Virus record (IMG/VR): IMGVR_UViG_3300032278_000120
Coordinates: 1-23,426 of that record
DNA from: a virus
Length of the DNA: 23,426 nucleotides
Reading direction: 5' to 3' (one strand)
A program made the position numbers and the translations under genes. The notes below the pieces were generated by a model, which was given only the letters and a program-made list of their open reading frames with translations, ran no database searches and was not told where the DNA came from. Shown in pieces: positions 8,335 to 13,893 of the stretch (positions are counted from its first letter, which is position 1; the number at the start of each line of letters is the position of its first letter).

Positions 8335-9101
8335 TTATCGCCGCCTTTGCCAATCATTTTCCTTTCTACATTCTCGATTTGTTCAGGACTGAATCCCTGG
8401 AATAATCCGACTACCCCACTCTCTATACGCTTAACTCCTCCCCCTAGAGTACCTATAGCCTTACCCATCTCTTTTAAAGATTGTAAAGCAATGTTCTCAT
8501 CAGCAGATGTTTCTGCTAAAAGTTTTAAGCTTCTAAATATATATTCATGGTCTATGCCTAACTCTTTGGCAATATCCATTACGCTTTTTTCTACTTCTTT
8601 CATAACCCTATCCTGTTTTAATAATATTGCAGCCTTATTTTTTGCCTTATCATGGCTTAACTCACCATATGCATCTATATAAGATTTAACAGCCCCCATC
8701 CCCACAGCAACATTAGTAGCAAAGATTTTCTCCTTTTTAGTGACCTTCTTTCTATCTTTGACCCTAGAATTAGTGTCCTTTATCTTCTTACTGAATGTGT
8801 ATCTGTTAGGATGAGAGCCGAAATCTGTGTCCATCTTTGTATTTTTATGGATTAGAAAAGTACCCACTACCGTCCTTACCCAACCATGTGCATATTTATA
8901 ATTTTTACTGTCAGAAGGATGTTTTATATCTTTTGATACTTTTAATAATTGAATAACCTTGTTATCATCAGAGAGTACCCAATCCCCCTCATTTCCACTC
9001 CTCCAGTCGAAGAATATATTGGTATCTGGCATCTCCTTTTGAAACTCATCTAAATCGTCATATACGGAATGAGTTATTCCCTTAATCTTTTTTGACTGCA
9101 C
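8331..9101 (-). CDS. terS: Terminase small subunit
   Basis: A 256-aa protein whose middle has the small-terminase HTH pattern: KEKIFATNVAVGMGAVKSYI, then DAYGELSHDKAKNKAAILLK, with later IDHEYIFRSLKLLAE and LKEMGKAIGTLGG. This subunit recognises phage DNA and recruits the large subunit. The first 110 residues (with GNEGDWVLSDDNKVIQLLKV) form an extra domain not usual in minimal small subunits. The start is GTG at 9101, because an in-frame stop lies immediately upstream; the next Met is at about residue 24. The 5' end overlaps the preceding gene by 20 bases. It lies one module upstream of terL, separated by four other genes. Confidence 0.75.
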   Translation of the reverse strand: MQSKKIKGITHSVYDDLDEFQKEMPDTNIFFDWRSGNEGDWVLSDDNKVIQLLKVSKDIKHPSDSKNYKYAHGWVRTVVGTFLIHKNTKMDTDFGSHPNRYTFSKKIKDTNSRVKDRKKVTKKEKIFATNVAVGMGAVKSYIDAYGELSHDKAKNKAAILLKQDRVMKEVEKSVMDIAKELGIDHEYIFRSLKLLAETSADENIALQSLKEMGKAIGTLGGGVKRIESGVVGLFQGFSPEQIENVERKMIGKGGDK

Positions 9102-9288
9102 TTATTTCTTCTTTTTCCTGAAGCTGTAACCATAGCGAATCTATAAGACCAATCACAGGCGATGGTACATGATACACGGTACCGTCAACCTCAATAGGAC
9201 TTAATTCCTCTGTGTTAGCAAGTGATTGTAATACTTTTTCTTGCTCTGACAGCGGGAGGTTAGCTAACCATTCGATAGAAATTGACAT
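9082..9288 (-). CDS. 68-aa protein of unknown function
   Basis: A small acidic protein (MSISIEWLANLPLSEQEKVL at the start, then a short beta-like VDGTVYHVPSPV and a helix). No family is recognised. The end overlaps the small terminase start by 20 bases, so the two are probably translated together. The only upstream ribosome site is a weak AAGG 9 bases before the ATG. It may help the small terminase subunit, judging from position only. Confidence 0.7.
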   Translation of the reverse strand: MSISIEWLANLPLSEQEKVLQSLANTEELSPIEVDGTVYHVPSPVIGLIDSLWLQLQEKEEISAVKKD

Positions 9289-9302
9289 AAAAAGGAGCCT
9301 TA

Positions 9303-9524
9303 TTAGTTCTTACTAGCTGCAACTGTCTTCTTCTTTCTTTTTTCTTTCTTTATATTACTTTCTTTCTTTTGTCTTTCTTCTTCTACGATTTGTGCAGCCA
9401 TTTGTTTAGCCAATTTTAGAGCATTCTCCTTTTTCTCAGCAGCAGCTTTTGCTTCAGTTCGAGCCACCCCTGTGTGAGCCTCATTCCCAGATAATTGCTT
9501 AGATGTGATATATCCGTCACTCAT
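9303..9524 (-). CDS. 73-aa Lys/Ala-rich helical protein, first gene of the leftward operon
   Basis: The product has a polar N-terminus (MSDGYITSKQLSGNEAHTG) and then one long charged helix rich in A, E and K that ends in a basic tail (KKEKRKKKTVAASKN). It is probably a coiled coil that binds nucleic acid or another protein; no family is recognised. No Shine-Dalgarno sequence precedes the ATG at 9524. A -10-like TATTAA ends only 9 bases upstream, so the message may be nearly leaderless. A GTG at Val20, with GAGG about 11 bases upstream, is an alternative start. Confidence 0.6.
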   Translation of the reverse strand: MSDGYITSKQLSGNEAHTGVARTEAKAAAEKKENALKLAKQMAAQIVEEERQKKESNIKKEKRKKKTVAASKN

Positions 9525-9533
9525 TAAGCAAAA

Positions 9534-9560
9534 TTAATACAATGCCCAGGTGCTTTCCAA
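9534..9560 (-). promoter_or_regulatory. Candidate promoter for the leftward head/packaging operon
   Basis: On the minus strand TTGGAA (9560-9555) is followed after 15 bases by TATTAA (9539-9534). Transcription would start about 3 bases before the ATG at 9524, giving a leaderless or near-leaderless message. That agrees with the lack of a ribosome site there. The short spacing makes the call tentative. Confidence 0.3.
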
Positions 9561-9593
9561 GAAAAAATGTAGTATTTTGAAGTGCCCTCTTGT

Positions 9594-9617
9594 TTTAATG
9601 GGGGTATACCCGTTAAA
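9594..9617. promoter_or_regulatory. Inverted repeat in the divergent region (possible operator)
   Basis: Arms TTTAATGGG (9594-9602) and CCCGTTAAA (9609-9617) are complementary at 8 of 9 positions around a 6-base centre. A perfect palindrome GGGTATACCC lies within, at 9602-9611. Its place between the candidate promoters suggests a repressor or activator site, for example for the phage AbrB-like or HTH proteins. It could instead form an RNA hairpin in the rightward transcript, but it lies upstream of the -10 box. Confidence 0.4.
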
Positions 9618-9643
9618 GGGTTTTTCCTATATAGGATTTGGGT

Positions 9644-9649
9644 TATAAT
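9644..9649 (+). promoter_or_regulatory. Candidate -10 box of the rightward operon
   Basis: A perfect TATAAT 55 bases before the first rightward ATG. No good -35 hexamer lies 16-18 bases upstream (the 17-base position reads TTTTTC), and there is no extended -10 TGn. It may depend on an activator or on phage-modified polymerase. Confidence 0.4.
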
Positions 9650-9704
9650 TCATTTTTATATCCATATTGAGTAAGTTAATTATTAATCTAACGTAGGAGT
9701 TCAC

Positions 9705-9959
9705 ATGAGCATACGAGTAACGGGAGGCAGAGACTTCCCACAACGAATCAACCTCAGTAACATGAAGACTGTTAAGGCAGAGACAGAGAAAGCTTTATCA
9801 GCCATCATGCTAGCCAAGGCTGCATCACAAGGTAGCTTTGAAGATGTGTCAGCTCTATGGGCAGGCGTCAACAGCAACGCTACTATAGCTGAACCTATAG
9901 CAGAACTAACTGCTACCATTGCTGCACTGATGAAGGTCTTGTCACCTGATGAAGAGTAA
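9705..9959 (+). CDS. 84-aa protein of unknown function, first gene of the rightward operon
   Basis: An Ala-rich, mostly helical protein starting MSIRVTGGRDFPQRINLSNM, with a long helix pair (AEPIAELTATIAALMKVLSP) and an acidic end. No family is recognised and no Cys or membrane span is present. GTAGGAG lies eight bases before the ATG, a strong ribosome site. As the first gene after the divergent region it is likely to be expressed early. It is followed by a hairpin at 9979-10000, so it may be transcribed partly on its own. Confidence 0.7.
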   Translation: MSIRVTGGRDFPQRINLSNMKTVKAETEKALSAIMLAKAASQGSFEDVSALWAGVNSNATIAEPIAELTATIAALMKVLSPDEE

Positions 9960-9978
9960 CAATTGAATGTGGTTGACT

Positions 9979-10000
9979 GGGAGCACTAGCTGCTGCTCCC
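9979..10000 (+). terminator. Hairpin after the first rightward gene (possible weak terminator)
   Basis: GGGAGCA and TGCTCCC form a perfect 7-bp stem around an 8-base loop, starting 20 bases after the stop. The following tract is TTTCATCCTT, short of a proper U run, so it may attenuate rather than terminate, or may stabilise the upstream mRNA 3' end. Confidence 0.45.
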
Positions 10001-10065
10001 TTTCATCCTTGTTATAGCTATACGGGCAGATAATAGTGTAATACTAAGCAATCTTTTCAGACGAA

Positions 10066-10094
10066 TACACATGAGGCTTAAAAGACTCTATAAT
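10066..10094 (+). promoter_or_regulatory. Candidate promoter before the 79-aa gene
   Basis: TACACA (10066-10071, 4 of 6 to TTGACA) and a perfect TATAAT (10089-10094) are 17 bases apart, 58 bases before the next gene. A palindrome TATAGCTATA lies upstream at 10013-10022. The 9960-10151 gap otherwise holds only the hairpin at 9979. This is a hexamer match in an AT-rich gap, so confidence is limited. Confidence 0.4.
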
Positions 10095-10151
10095 GCATTT
10101 AAAGTATTAATATCACTATAACCTGGGTATAAACATGAAAGGAGTCAGATA

Positions 10152-10391
10152 ATGCATAGTTATCTAGTTTTCATCAATACTCCCAGTACTGCACCGTTGT
10201 TCGGTGAGGATGGGCTCAACACCAACAGGAAGATAAGATTGCTTGCCAAAGTTAAGGCAAATAACTCTTCATCTGCTTGTGATAAGGCATCTAAAAGGCT
10301 TGATGTACCTTATAATAAACTAAAAGCTCTATTGGTTAAGTATGAAGATGGTCATACGTTGATGGAAAGTCATAAGAAGGCTAAACAATAG
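10152..10391 (+). CDS. 79-aa basic protein of unknown function
   Basis: It starts MHSYLVFINTPSTAPLFGED with a beta-like segment, then a charged helical part (IRLLAKVKANNSSSACDKAS, LKALLVKYEDGHTL). The net charge is positive and no family is recognised. AAAGGAG lies 8 bases before the ATG, a strong ribosome site. A possible promoter lies upstream and an ORF-less folded stretch lies directly downstream. It is probably one of the small early host-takeover genes common in such operons, by inference only. Confidence 0.7.
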   Translation: MHSYLVFINTPSTAPLFGEDGLNTNRKIRLLAKVKANNSSSACDKASKRLDVPYNKLKALLVKYEDGHTLMESHKKAKQ

Positions 10392-10529
10392 TTTTAAGCA
10401 TCCACTAGCTGTCGAAGGGCAACCCTGCCAATCCAGGAGCATCCTATCGCATTAGTTGATGATTTGTGTTGAATGGGGTAAATGACTTCGGTTGTTTGCC
10501 CTGTTTAACGAATATTTAATTAGGAGAGT
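10392..10529 (+). ncRNA. Non-coding gap with bulged long stem (possible leader or small RNA)
   Basis: About 140 bases without a credible ORF between two overlap-poor genes. AGGGCAACC (10416-10424) pairs with GGTT (10490-10493) and GCCCT (10498-10502), a 9-bp stem with a 4-base bulge around a 65-base loop. CGAAG (10414-10418 region) could instead pair with CTTCG at 10485-10490, so two folds compete. It could be a 5' leader of the next gene or a processed small RNA. The stem is only moderately beyond chance in a stretch this long. Confidence 0.35.
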
Positions 10530-10532
10530 ATG

Positions 10533-10769
10533 ATGAAAGAACCAAGACACCAAGTAAAGAAATGGTCAAAGGATGACTATGTTAAGTATCATGTTCAACG
10601 TCTATCTGATGTAGTTGATAAAATAGCTACTACTAATTTCAATGAGATGGGTATGAGAGTTAATGACCAGTTAGATGATGAAATGCATCTTAAGGTGGTT
10701 ACAGATAGAAATAAGGACATGAGCAAGTGTATCAAAATAGTTAATAAGCTGCGAGAGTTAGTGCTATGA
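10533..10769 (+). CDS. 78-aa charged helical protein, unknown function
   Basis: A helix-rich protein (MKEPRHQVKKWSKDDYVKYH at the start, ending IVNKLRELVL) with no recognised family. Two ATGs are adjacent, at 10530 and 10533. AGGAG ends at 10526, so the second start has the better 6-base spacing and was chosen. Its TGA overlaps the next ATG (ATGA at 10766), so the next gene is probably coupled. Role unknown. Confidence 0.65.
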   Translation: MKEPRHQVKKWSKDDYVKYHVQRLSDVVDKIATTNFNEMGMRVNDQLDDEMHLKVVTDRNKDMSKCIKIVNKLRELVL

Positions 10770-10912
10770 TAAAAAATATAATAAGTACAATTAAATGGTT
10801 ATTTAAAGACTATGTACCAAAACATCAACGCACTGAACCGCATCATGATTCACAGCCTTATTCACACTATCAAATATGCCAGAAGGAATTAAAAGATAGG
10901 AGGCTTAAATGA
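10766..10912 (+). CDS. 48-aa small protein, unknown function
   Basis: A short gene joined at both ends by ATGA overlaps, with the upstream gene (10766-10769) and with the AbrB-like gene (10909-10912). The product starts with an amphipathic or weakly hydrophobic helix (MIKNIISTIKWLFKDYVPKH) followed by a polar His-rich part (EPHHDSQPYSHYQ) and a basic end. It might associate with the membrane, but no clear span is present. Its 3' end carries the AGGAGG ribosome site for the next gene. Support comes from spacing rather than homology. Confidence 0.6.
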   Translation: MIKNIISTIKWLFKDYVPKHQRTEPHHDSQPYSHYQICQKELKDRRLK

Positions 10913-11103
10913 TGTATTTAGCAAAATGTAAGATAGATGATAGAGGTAGGTTAACTCTGCCTAAATCATTTATTAAGGCTAACAACCTTGACAGTTATAC
11001 CAGAGTGTACATCCAAACAATGTATAATACTGAGAACTGTGTTAAATTAGTATTTCGTGGTAAACCAGGAGAAGAAGATGAGAAGAAGCAGGAAGGTGGC
11101 TGA
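10909..11103 (+). CDS. AbrB/MazE-like DNA-binding regulator
   Basis: A 64-aa protein. The first 35 residues match the swapped-hairpin AbrB fold: K-I-DDRGRLTLPKSFIKANNL, the classic pattern of a short strand, a D-x-x-G-R-[LIV]-x-[LIV]-P-K turn and a helix. Such dimers bind DNA as repressors or as antitoxins. No toxin gene of a known family lies beside it, so a phage transcription regulator is more likely. The C-terminus is charged (GEEDEKKQEGG). AGGAGG precedes a double ATG (10909 and 10912). Dyads at 9594 and 13811 are conceivable targets. Confidence 0.7.
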   Translation: MMYLAKCKIDDRGRLTLPKSFIKANNLDSYTRVYIQTMYNTENCVKLVFRGKPGEEDEKKQEGG

Positions 11104-11278
11104 GAACCATAATAATAAGCCAGGACCAAGAGTGGTGAGGATTAGAGCTATGGTAGCTTTAAGAAAAGAAATGAATGAGATTCTTAGTACTTATGTATGG
11201 AGATACTTCAGAACAAGAGACATTGAGAGTCTAAAAAGATTTAACAACAAATTCAAAAAATGGATGAAGGAGCAATGA
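11078..11278 (+). CDS. 66-aa basic protein, unknown function
   Basis: A very basic N-terminus (MRRSRKVAENHNNKPGPRVV) leads into a helical aromatic end (YVWRYFRTRDIESLKRFNNK). It probably binds nucleic acid, but no family is recognised. A GTG at 11057 extends the frame, but ATG at 11078 has AGGAGAAGAAG directly upstream and was preferred. It overlaps the AbrB-like gene by 26 bases and ends with TGA just before the next start, so translation is likely to be coupled. Confidence 0.6.
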   Translation: MRRSRKVAENHNNKPGPRVVRIRAMVALRKEMNEILSTYVWRYFRTRDIESLKRFNNKFKKWMKEQ

Positions 11279-11280
11279 TT

Positions 11281-11451
11281 ATGGACAACAACACATATAA
11301 ATATCTTTGGGATGATGGTAAGTTTATTGATAGACAAGGCAGACCAATAGGTGAAAATATAATCAAAGCAGATGTTATTTTATCTGCATGGTTAAATTAT
11401 TGTAAAGAGTCGAGAATTTATAGATTACTTGAATTCTTTGGACTAAGATAA
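11281..11451 (+). CDS. 56-aa protein, unknown function
   Basis: It starts MDNNTYKYLWDDGKFIDRQG and ends in a hydrophobic/aromatic helix (SAWLNYCKESRIYRLLEFFG). No family is recognised. Earlier in-frame ATGs exist at 11260 and 11275, but AAGGAG ends at 11272, so 11281 has the right 8-base spacing. AGGAGG of the next gene follows the stop closely, consistent with one operon. Confidence 0.6.
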   Translation: MDNNTYKYLWDDGKFIDRQGRPIGENIIKADVILSAWLNYCKESRIYRLLEFFGLR

Positions 11452-11460
11452 GGAGGCAAC

Positions 11461-12225
11461 GTGTCGCAAATCAAACGAAGCAAAGACTATGGTATGTTCC
11501 ACCTCATTGACTGGAATAGAGATGAGACTAAGTATAACTCTCATACTGCTAATCTGCTTAAGTCGATGGAGGTAGTTGGGAACGCAACTGACCTAATGCC
11601 AATAGTCGTTAAACCACTAGATAAGGAATATGCTGATGAGGAATATCCTAAAGGCAAGTATCCTATCTATAACGGTCAGTTTAGGTTCATAAGTGTCAAA
11701 CTTAAGAACGATTGGATATATTACATTGTTGATGTAAAGGATAAGTTAAAGCCTGAGCATCTTCATTGGATTAATGTATCCAAGAGCTGGACATATGATG
11801 ACTATATGAATTATTACACTAAACTTGGATTTAAAGAGTACGCCGTGTACGCTGGATTCAAGAAAAGAAGCAGATGGAGTCATAATTCAGTAATGACTTT
11901 ACTTGCTGGTAATACTAAAGGTATTGCCTCTGCATTTAAAGCTGGTACATTTATGATGTTACGCAGCGTAGCTGAAGCTAATGCAATAGTTGAGATGATT
12001 AACGAATTTAGTATTCATTTCAAGTATTATAAGGCTCGAAGCTTTATTCTAGCCATGCTCAGAATCATTGAGAACGTGGAAGATTATAGCCAAGACAGAA
12101 TGATGCAGAAAATGGACTATTTAAGTGAGCGTCTTGTCCGTTGTCCAGATACGGAGTCTTACATTAGGTTGCTAGAGAAGATATATAACTTCAAGGCAAC
12201 TGGTACATATGTGAGATTCATTTGA
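11461..12225 (+). CDS. ParB-like nuclease/partition-fold protein
   Basis: A 254-aa protein. The N-terminal part resembles a ParB/Spo0J N-terminal domain: LMPIVVKP at 45-52, and YPIYNGQFRFISVKL at about 67-81, the counterpart of the conserved I-D-G-x-H-R motif, here with NGQFRF, so the usual His is a Phe. A helical C-terminal half follows (WTYDDYMNYYTKLGFKEY, LAMLRIIENVEDY) that could be an HTH or dimer region. ParB-like phage proteins include CTPases and nucleases as well as partition proteins; there is no ParA beside it. The start is GTG with AGGAGG seven bases upstream. The large non-coding gap follows its stop at once. Confidence 0.65.
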   Translation: MSQIKRSKDYGMFHLIDWNRDETKYNSHTANLLKSMEVVGNATDLMPIVVKPLDKEYADEEYPKGKYPIYNGQFRFISVKLKNDWIYYIVDVKDKLKPEHLHWINVSKSWTYDDYMNYYTKLGFKEYAVYAGFKKRSRWSHNSVMTLLAGNTKGIASAFKAGTFMMLRSVAEANAIVEMINEFSIHFKYYKARSFILAMLRIIENVEDYSQDRMMQKMDYLSERLVRCPDTESYIRLLEKIYNFKATGTYVRFI

Positions 12226-12228
12226 CCA

Positions 12229-12661
12229 TCACAAGGGGGCTGTATTTAATGCAGTCCCCGAAAATTTATGAGTGAGCTGAGGCTTTATCCATGCATAGAT
12301 AGAGCTAAAGTTATCTTGTGAAACCTGTGGACTTTACTCGGCAAGGGTACGCAGGTAGATTGTTGCACCGTTGGGTGTTTATTTACTTTAAATGGAGTGG
12401 GTAATGGCGATAACAAGCCTAACAATCGTAGTGGGTGACATAAACGATTAAGAGAGAACCTCTTGTCGCGGTATTATTACAGGTTAAGGAGTAGACAGGC
12501 TCCAACTGTGATGTATTGATAGTGTAGTGCTTGGCGTGATGTAAGCGGTTAGCTATCGGCTTATAAGCGTGCGTACCGACAGGTATTCAATACAATATCG
12601 TGAGGTCGAAAGACCCAAAACAACTGCCACCACACTTGCGGGTAATCTCTAATCCTGCCAC
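12229..12661 (+). ncRNA. Candidate large structured non-coding RNA (about 430 nt)
   Basis: The 463-base gap after the ParB-like gene has no credible ORF but many stems. Local ones include GGGGGCTG/CAGTCCCC (12235-12242, 12252-12259), GCTTTATC/GATAGAGC (12282-12289, 12298-12305) and GGTC-GAAA-GACC (12604-12615, a GNRA tetraloop). AATCGT/ACGATT (12424-12429, 12444-12449), AACCT/AGGTT (12457-12461, 12481-12485) and GCGGG/CCTGC (in 12637-12659) are further candidates. TCACAA/TTGTGA (12229-12234, 12316-12321) closes a three-way junction. Hand-counted G+C is 130 of 300 bases at 12301-12600, above the roughly one-third seen in nearby genes, as expected for an RNA gene in an AT-rich genome. It does not match tmRNA, RNase P or group I intron landmarks. 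It could be a distant GOLLD/ROOL-like RNA or a new class. Strand is inferred from the operon. Confidence 0.5.
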
Positions 12662-12688
12662 ACACTCATTTTATTAATAGGAGGCAAT

Positions 12689-12907
12689 ATGCCAAAGAAT
12701 AAATGTAGTATATGCAATGAAGTAATCTTTCCAACTAAGTATTGGAATGGTACACATAATGCACAACCTGTAAATGACGGTGTATGCTGTCGTAGTTGTG
12801 ATATTAATGTAGTTATGCCAGCTAGGTTATCAGAACATGGTTTTGGTGACCTTGAGATTAGAGAAATAATCAAATTAATGACAAAGGAGAACAATCATGG
12901 GATTTGA
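12689..12907 (+). CDS. 72-aa zinc-finger-like protein
   Basis: Contains CSIC (6-9) and CRSC (34-37), plus another Cys directly before the second pair, with a His/Trp-rich loop (YWNGTHNAQPVNDGVC). Two CxxC knuckles 25 residues apart suggest a treble-clef or rubredoxin-like zinc site. Similar small zinc proteins with the AQPVNDG-type motif occur in many phages without known function (from memory). GGAGG lies seven bases before the ATG. It is the first gene after the structured gap and overlaps the next by 11 bases. Confidence 0.75.
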   Translation: MPKNKCSICNEVIFPTKYWNGTHNAQPVNDGVCCRSCDINVVMPARLSEHGFGDLEIREIIKLMTKENNHGI

Positions 12908-13499
12908 CTTATATGGAATAGAACCACATAACCCAACAAATGCAGTTAGACCAGAACATTTAGATTGGTCTGAAGACCATACACAAGAAGAGAAGGATAC
13001 ATATTTTAAAGATGTTGATGACTATGAAAATACAGTAATAGGTTCATATTTTAGAAATAATGTATGGTGGTGGAGACCGTTATGGCAGTTTGTAACGATG
13101 ATATGTGATGATATACTGACAGAAACTGATATAAATGAAGGTGGTTTCAATGGTGGACATAGAATAAGTAAAACTAAATCAAAAAGAATAGCTGCAAGGA
13201 TAAGAAGAGCAGACAAAGAAGGTGTAATTGACACATTTCAAGCTGTACATGATGACAGAAGAGATAAGGCAAATAAACATAACAAAAAAGTCCGTAAAGA
13301 GCTTGATGCCTTGAGTGATAAAGTAAAGAAAGAACTTGGAAGTGATATGGTGCCAATGGACTACCCTGAACCATATAAAACTCAATGGGATGCTATTTAT
13401 GCTAAAGAAGAATGGGAAGGTCATTATCCATTTAATGCAGATAATGTAAGAGAGTTTGGAAAGTTCAGTGATAATTCAGGAGGATTTGAAATATGTTAG
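12897..13499 (+). CDS. Conserved phage hypothetical protein (FRNNVWWWRPLW type)
   Basis: A 200-aa protein with the striking GSYFRNNVWWWRPLWQFV at about 49-66. Its start, MGFDLYGIEP, is also seen in a widespread family of phage proteins with no known function (from memory). Residues 85-100 contain GGFNGGHRISKTKSKR, and a charged helical part (HDDRRDKANKHNKKVRKELD) follows. No membrane span or nuclease motif was seen. AAAGGAG lies upstream inside the preceding gene. The next gene starts inside its last codons (7-base overlap). Confidence 0.8.
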   Translation: MGFDLYGIEPHNPTNAVRPEHLDWSEDHTQEEKDTYFKDVDDYENTVIGSYFRNNVWWWRPLWQFVTMICDDILTETDINEGGFNGGHRISKTKSKRIAARIRRADKEGVIDTFQAVHDDRRDKANKHNKKVRKELDALSDKVKKELGSDMVPMDYPEPYKTQWDAIYAKEEWEGHYPFNADNVREFGKFSDNSGGFEIC

Positions 13500-13726
13500 A
13501 AGCAGGCAGATATAATAATAGTCAGAAAAATAATGTACTTGAACATTTAAGACGTGGTAACAATATTACACCATTAGATGCTCTTGAACAGTATGGTTGT
13601 TTTAGATTAGCTGCTATAATCCATATGCTGAGACAGGAAGGACATAAGATTAAGACTAAAAAGATTACAAGGCGAGGTAAAACATTTGCTTCATATAAAT
13701 TAGAGGCGAGAGTCTCTAACATCTGA
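13493..13726 (+). CDS. Helix-turn-helix DNA-binding protein
   Basis: A 77-aa protein whose whole length fits a winged HTH of the HTH_39 type: QKNNVLEHLRRGNNITPLDA, then LEQYGCFRLAAIIHMLRQEG and a K/R-rich wing (KIKTKKITRRGKTF). Such proteins bind DNA, probably as small regulators of phage transcription or replication. GGAGG is in the upstream gene's end, nine bases before the ATG. A palindrome overlapping a -35-like box lies 85 bases downstream of its stop and is a plausible target, though nothing proves the link. Confidence 0.75.
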   Translation: MLEAGRYNNSQKNNVLEHLRRGNNITPLDALEQYGCFRLAAIIHMLRQEGHKIKTKKITRRGKTFASYKLEARVSNI

Positions 13727-13800
13727 TGCGATTAACCTTCGCACAGTGTGTGGATGCACGGGGGGATGAGTCTATTTCATTCCGAGGTAGCTTGTCCCCT
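13727..13800 (+). ncRNA. Hairpin-rich non-coding segment after the HTH gene
   Basis: Directly after the stop, TGCGA/TCGCA (13727-13731, 13739-13743) forms a hairpin with a 7-base loop. GGGG/CCCC (13760-13763, 13796-13799) can close a larger element that holds GGATGA paired with TCATTCC (13764-13769, 13777-13783, one bulge). No ORF of note is present. It may be a terminator-like 3' end (no good U run), a leader or a small RNA. Strand follows the operon. Confidence 0.35.
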
Positions 13801-13809
13801 TAGATTTCC

Positions 13810-13838
13810 TTGACATTATGTCATAGCTTCTTTAAGTC
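13810..13838 (+). promoter_or_regulatory. Consensus -35 box overlapped by a perfect palindrome
   Basis: TTGACA at 13810-13815 is a perfect -35, though the -10 at 17 bases (TAAGTC) is poor. TGACAT-T-ATGTCA (13811-13823), a 13-base perfect dyad, overlaps it, a good operator geometry. Another -10-like TACAAT lies at about 13873-13878, close to the nuclease gene start. The site could control the recombination cassette that follows. Confidence 0.45.
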
Positions 13839-13893
13839 TTTGATGTATGTGTAAGAATAACTAAATTTATAGTACAATTATAGGGGTAATTAA

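Larger units (their letters stand above)
9525..9704. promoter_or_regulatory. Divergent control region between the leftward late and rightward early operons
   Basis: A 180-base gap with no credible ORF between oppositely directed genes, so both operons must start here. On the minus strand, TTGGAA (9560-9555) and TATTAA (9539-9534) are 15 bases apart, a short spacing that makes this a weak candidate. On the plus strand, a perfect TATAAT sits at 9644-9649 without a good -35 box. A dyad at 9594-9617 lies between the two. The plus-strand leader ends in GTAGGAG, eight bases from the first rightward ATG. The promoters are inferred from position and hexamers only. Confidence 0.6.

Noticed and set aside
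10071-10121. 16-codon ORF (MRLKRLYNAF...) before the 79-aa gene
   Set aside because: No ribosome site, very short, and it overlaps the candidate -10 box.
10909-11103. AbrB-like protein as antitoxin of a toxin-antitoxin pair
   Set aside because: The neighbouring small genes show no PIN, MazF or other toxin motif, so a phage regulator is the simpler reading.
12260-12450. Short ORFs of 15-19 aa inside the 463-base gap (one hydrophobic, after GGAG)
   Set aside because: Too short, and they overlap the stems of the candidate RNA. A toxic micro-peptide cannot be excluded, but nothing else supports one.
12226-12688. Group I intron, tmRNA or RNase P RNA as identity of the gap
   Set aside because: No split gene on either side, no recognisable intron core elements, no tRNA-like ends and no conserved RNase P motifs by eye.
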